A stretch of DNA of 64,000 nt, from assembly GCA_965220045.1 (NCBI GenBank), contig OZ244803.1:1054001-1118000 (forward strand). Reading direction: 5' to 3'. Of this stretch, positions 60,753-64,000 are shown piece after piece. The notes under the pieces are model-generated. The model saw nothing but the letters and a program-made list of their open reading frames with translations, was not told the DNA's origin and searched no databases. Each line of letters opens with the position of its first letter. Position 1 is the stretch's first letter. The position numbers and the translations under genes are program-made. The stretch is from VXOZ01 sp965220045 (GTDB lineage: Bacteria > Chloroflexota > UBA11872 > VXOZ01).

Positions 60753-62084
60753 CTAGCCAAAGAGGCGCGCAATGTTGCTGGGAATTTTGCCGGAAGCGAG
60801 GGACTTCATCAGGGTCTGCATCTGGCGGAAACTGCTGAGAAGCTGATTGACTTCAGCAGGAGTCGTGCCGCTGCCGGCGGCAATGCGCCGCCGCCGCGAA
60901 CCGTCGATGATGCCCGGATTGCGCCGCTCAGCCAAGGTCATCGAGTAGATCATGGCCTCCACGCGCGCAAACTGGCGCTCGTCCATGGACGCGGCCATGG
61001 CGGGATTGCGCATGAATTTGCTCATGCCGGGGACCATCTCCATAACCTGACTTAGCGAGCCCATCTTCTTGATCTGCTGCAGTTGGTCGACGAAGTCTTC
61101 CAGGGTAAAGCTGGCGCTGCGTATCTTCTTCTCCAGCGCGGCCGCTTCCTCGGCGTTGATGGTCTCTTCGGCGCGTTCTATGAGGCTGAGCACATCGCCC
61201 ATGCCGAGAATGCGCGAGGCCAGGCGGTCCGGATAGAATGGATCGAGCGGCTCGATCTTCTCACCGGCGCCCAGGAACCTGATAGGTATCCCCGTGACGC
61301 TCCGCACCGACAGCGCCGCGCCGCCACGCGCGTCACCGTCAGTCTTCGTAAGGATCAAGCCCGTGAGCGGCACCTGCTCGTGGAATGCCTGAGCGACACT
61401 GACGGCTTCTTGGCCGGTCATGGCATCGGCAACAAGCAGCACTTCCTGGGGTGAAACGGCTGTAGCGATTTCCTGAATTTCGGCCATCATGTCCGCGTCA
61501 ATTTGCAGACGCCCCGCTGTATCGACAATGACGGTGCCCAGGCGCTCGCTGCGCGCGCGTTCGATTGCTTTGGTCGCGATGGTGGCCGGCTCTTCATTCG
61601 TTCCCATGGCGTGCACCGGCACGTCAATCTGCTTTCCGATGGTTTCGAGCTGTTCAATTGCCGCCGGACGGTAGATGTCCGCAGCCGCCAGTAAGCAGCG
61701 TTGACCCTGTTTGCGCAGTGCGAGAGCCAACTTGCCCGCGGCTGTGGTCTTACCCGAGCCCTGCAATCCAACCAGCATGATGACGTGCGGCGGCGAACCG
61801 GTGAGTGTGAGCGGCACCGGCTCTCCGAGCAGTTCGATGAGCTCCTCATGCACGATCTTGATGACTTGCTGGCCCGGCGTCAGGCTCTCCATTACTTCGG
61901 CGCCAACCGCGCGCTCGCGGAGTGTCTTGAGGAACCCCCGCACAACCCGAAAGTTAACGTCCGCCTCGAGGAGCGCCAGTCTCACCTCGCGCAGGGCGGC
62001 ATCCACGTCGGCCTCGGTCAACTTGCCGCGGCCCCGCAGCCGCTGAAATACGCCCTGCAGCCGGTCTGAAAGCGTCTCAAACAT
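60753..62084 (-). CDS. ffh: Signal recognition particle protein Ffh (SRP54)
   Basis: 443 residues. N domain (1-95), G domain with P-loop 'GLQGSGKTTAAGKLAL' and 'DTAGRLQID', and M domain with methionine-rich helices and 'RRRRIAAGSG', the RNA- and signal-sequence-binding part. It delivers nascent membrane proteins to the FtsY receptor, whose gene lies two genes upstream. rmlA ends 15 bases before it, so they share a transcript. Confidence 0.97.
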   Translation of the reverse strand: MFETLSDRLQGVFQRLRGRGKLTEADVDAALREVRLALLEADVNFRVVRGFLKTLRERAVGAEVMESLTPGQQVIKIVHEELIELLGEPVPLTLTGSPPHVIMLVGLQGSGKTTAAGKLALALRKQGQRCLLAAADIYRPAAIEQLETIGKQIDVPVHAMGTNEEPATIATKAIERARSERLGTVIVDTAGRLQIDADMMAEIQEIATAVSPQEVLLVADAMTGQEAVSVAQAFHEQVPLTGLILTKTDGDARGGAALSVRSVTGIPIRFLGAGEKIEPLDPFYPDRLASRILGMGDVLSLIERAEETINAEEAAALEKKIRSASFTLEDFVDQLQQIKKMGSLSQVMEMVPGMSKFMRNPAMAASMDERQFARVEAMIYSMTLAERRNPGIIDGSRRRRIAAGSGTTPAEVNQLLSSFRQMQTLMKSLASGKIPSNIARLFG

Positions 62085-62099
62085 AACGTGTGTTCACCA

Positions 62100-62855
62100 T
62101 CATGAATCTTGTGTCGTTTGGAGAGTCAGCTTGTTTGCGCCATGCTCGGCCACAAGGTTTTGGGAATCCAGGTACGTCTCGAACGACTCCCCGCAGTCCG
62201 CCCAGAAGCCCTCAAGGATATCGTACTCCAAGTTGCCTGCCTGGAGGTAGTGGTTGTTGACGTCGGTAATCTCCAACTCGCCGCGCCCGGATGGACGGAG
62301 CGTGGACACCACGTCGAATACGTGCTCGTCATAGAAATAGATCCCGGTCTGCACAAGGTTTGACGTTGGATGCGCAGGTTTCTCCGTAATGCTCAGGATG
62401 CGGCCGTTCTCAATTTCGACCACGCCATAGCTGGACGGATTCGCGACCCGGGTCAACATGACCCGGGCACCCTGACCTTGTGCTTCGAAGTTGCGGCGGG
62501 CGGCCAGCAGGTTCCCTTCGATGATGTTGTCACCGAGCATAAGCAACAGGGTGTCGCCTTCCGCGAAGTCCTGGGCCAAGCCAAGCGCGTGTGCGATGCC
62601 CGCGGGGCGGTCCTGGTACGTGTAGTGCAGGCGCTTGAGCCCAAACTCGCTGCCGTTGCCCAACAAGCGTAAGAAGTCACCGGCGTTGTGGCCCCCGGTA
62701 ACCAGCATGATGTCCGATACGCCGGCGTTCACGAGCGCCTGGATCGGATAGAACACCATAGGCTTGTCATAAATGGGCAGCAAGTGCTTGTTGGCTACCC
62801 GGGTCAGCGGGTCAAGGCGGCTGCCGCTGCCTCCCACCAGAATGACGCCCTTCAC
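62100..62855 (-). CDS. rmlA: Glucose-1-phosphate thymidylyltransferase-like nucleotidyltransferase
   Basis: 251 residues from the GTG at 62855, preferred because AAAGGAA lies eight bases before it and 'KGVILVGGSGSRL' then opens the protein. The nucleotide-binding loop 'GGSGSRLDPLTRVANKHLLP', the sugar-phosphate site 'LGDNIIEG' and 'TEKPAHPTSNLVQTGIYFYD' are family marks. It makes dTDP-glucose for rhamnose or other glycans. It lacks the C-terminal allosteric extension of long RmlA. It sits between ftsY and ffh, an unusual place. Confidence 0.9.
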   Translation of the reverse strand: MKGVILVGGSGSRLDPLTRVANKHLLPIYDKPMVFYPIQALVNAGVSDIMLVTGGHNAGDFLRLLGNGSEFGLKRLHYTYQDRPAGIAHALGLAQDFAEGDTLLLMLGDNIIEGNLLAARRNFEAQGQGARVMLTRVANPSSYGVVEIENGRILSITEKPAHPTSNLVQTGIYFYDEHVFDVVSTLRPSGRGELEITDVNNHYLQAGNLEYDILEGFWADCGESFETYLDSQNLVAEHGANKLTLQTTQDS

Positions 62856-62921
62856 GCCGTGTGTTCCTTTCGCGCTCCGCAAGTACCTGCAACCCGCGCG
62901 TCAATTGCTAAGATGAAATAT

Positions 62922-63860
62922 CTACGTGGGGACGGACTCACTGAGCAGAGCCTGTACGAATCGCTTGCTATCGAATGCATCCATGTCATTCAATTGCTCG
63001 CCCGTGCCGACCAGTTTGATGGGAAGTTGCAGTTCGCGGGCGATGCTAAACGCGCTGCCGCCCCTAGCCGTGCTATCAAGCTTGGTAAGGACAACGCCGG
63101 TAACCCCGACTGAGTCACAGAAAACCTTCGCCTGATTGAGCGCGTTTTGACCCGTAATCGCGTCGACAACGAGCAAGGTCTCTATGGCCGCAGCACCGAC
63201 TCTGCCGGAGACAATGCGCTGGACCTTGCGCAGTTCATCCATGAGATTTGCTTTCGTATGGAGGCGGCCGGCGGTGTCCACGATCAGATGTGAAGCGTTC
63301 CGCGAAATTGCTGATTCAATGGCATCGTAGACTACGGCTGCCGGGTCTGATCCCGGCTGTTGAGCAATCACGGGCACGTCAATGCGCTCCGCCCATAGCC
63401 GCAACTGATCGATGGCGGCAGCGCGGAAGGTGTCCGCGGCCGCGAGCATACAGGTATGCCCTTGCTCTTGCAGCCAGTGCGCAAGTTTCGCCGTCATCGT
63501 GGTCTTGCCGGAGCCATTCACGCCTACCATGAGTATGACGGTGAGGGGCTCGACGGAAAGCAATGCGGAACCGGCGCCGAGTTGCGCCACCAGCAACTCC
63601 TCCACGAGGTCGTGTGCATCGCTCACTGCGGCCAAGTCGGTCTGAGTGATACGCTCGCGAGCGTTCTCAACGAGTTCTACGGCAAGATATGGGCCGACGT
63701 CGGCCATGATAAGCGTAGCTTCCAGCTCTTCCCAGAATTCTTCATCCAGATCGACTCCCGGCCGAAAGAGGTCGCGCAGAGCCGCAAAGGCGCCGCCGCG
63801 ACTCTTCTCCACGCTTTCCTCTAGCGACTTACCGCCAAGTAACTGCTTGAATTGCTTCAC
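62922..63860 (-). CDS. ftsY: Signal recognition particle receptor FtsY
   Basis: 312 residues, a short form without the acidic A domain. The N domain ('VDLDEEFWEELEATLIMADVG') precedes the G domain with 'GVNGSGKTTMTAKLAHWL', 'DTAGRLHTKANLMDEL', 'TKLDSTARGG' and 'VGTGEQLNDMDAFD'. It docks SRP-ribosome complexes at the membrane. The start is the GTG at 63860, with only a weak ribosome site. It begins a minus-strand cluster with rmlA and ffh. Confidence 0.96.
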   Translation of the reverse strand: MKQFKQLLGGKSLEESVEKSRGGAFAALRDLFRPGVDLDEEFWEELEATLIMADVGPYLAVELVENARERITQTDLAAVSDAHDLVEELLVAQLGAGSALLSVEPLTVILMVGVNGSGKTTMTAKLAHWLQEQGHTCMLAAADTFRAAAIDQLRLWAERIDVPVIAQQPGSDPAAVVYDAIESAISRNASHLIVDTAGRLHTKANLMDELRKVQRIVSGRVGAAAIETLLVVDAITGQNALNQAKVFCDSVGVTGVVLTKLDSTARGGSAFSIARELQLPIKLVGTGEQLNDMDAFDSKRFVQALLSESVPT

Positions 63861-64000
63861 ATTACCGCTTTCTGACTCAACGAAGCGTCGTAGACCCGGA
63901 GGCCGCGAAGTGTCCGGGAAAACCCCGGTCTGCCCGTAGCGTCAGGGCCGGGTTCCGGGGCTTTCGCCAACAAACATCACTGGGTGAGGTAGACTCCCAC
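63861..64000. other. Window end upstream of ftsY, no supported gene
   Basis: 140 bases. On the minus strand a short run 'MFVGESPGTRP' ends in a stop in the ftsY frame. This is too short to name. A GC-rich imperfect stem lies at 63918-63961. Confidence 0.3.

Noticed and set aside
63861..63960. Possible frameshifted gene end upstream of ftsY
   Set aside because: Short readable pieces such as 'VGESPGTRP' do not extend far enough before the window ends to support a gene.

Overview
This is a GC-rich bacterial chromosome segment carrying about 48 intact protein genes on both strands. I found no rRNA, tRNA or CRISPR array. Core genes (ispG, homoserine kinase, ftsY, ffh, nhaA, a YifB/ComM-type AAA protein) show that it is chromosomal. 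Four traits fit an uncultured Chloroflexota-like lineage, for example a SAR202 or sponge-associated clade. These are Tat-type substrate-binding lipoproteins with acidic linkers, an RND permease with no adaptor or outer-membrane partner, a PhyH dioxygenase, and dispersed repeats with a 'cttcgacaagctcag' core. The taxonomic call is inference, since no marker gene allows a firm placement.

Layout. 0-4.9 kb: a PhyH dioxygenase fused to HEAT repeats, a zinc metallopeptidase, an SDR pseudogene, an ABM monooxygenase, then a repeat-filled spacer. 4.9-10.5 kb: a DNA-damage block of ImuB-like Y-family protein, DnaE2-type error-prone polymerase and SRAP (YedK/HMCES-type) protein. 10.5-17 kb: a GNAT acetyltransferase, an isochorismatase-like hydrolase, a nitrilase-superfamily amidohydrolase, an ABC solute-binding lipoprotein with its own promoter and terminator, a toroid protein and a HAD phosphatase. 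17-25.4 kb: two overlapping ABC-2 ATPase/permease pairs under one strong promoter, a 14-unit 21-bp tandem repeat, and a heterodimeric ABC exporter. 25.6-29.4 kb: an orphan solute-binding lipoprotein, a Phd/PIN toxin-antitoxin pair, a perfect 38-bp palindrome and a holin-like plus amidase pair.

29.9-36.5 kb: an RND permease, a secreted protein with two 'ITQ(E/D)QA' repeats and an OmpR-type two-component system. 36.9-43 kb: three tandem paralogues of the orphan solute-binding lipoprotein, then an RDD/zinc-ribbon membrane protein. 43.5-48 kb: ispG, a small membrane protein with a probable CTG start, a BNR-repeat protein, an alpha/beta hydrolase and thrB. 48.1-55.3 kb (minus strand): adenine deaminase and hypoxanthine phosphoribosyltransferase (a purine-salvage couple), a ceramidase-like protein, an AlkZ-like glycosylase and a 14-blade BNR propeller. 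55.7-64 kb: a GH127-like protein, YifB/ComM, NhaA, and a minus-strand ftsY-rmlA-ffh cluster.

The most coherent functional groups are the mutagenic-repair block (ImuB, DnaE2, SRAP), the envelope-transport block (RND, secreted protein, two-component system) and the family of four orphan calcium-loop lipoproteins. The least explained structures are the 21-bp array, the 38-bp palindrome and those lipoproteins, which have no permease anywhere in the window.
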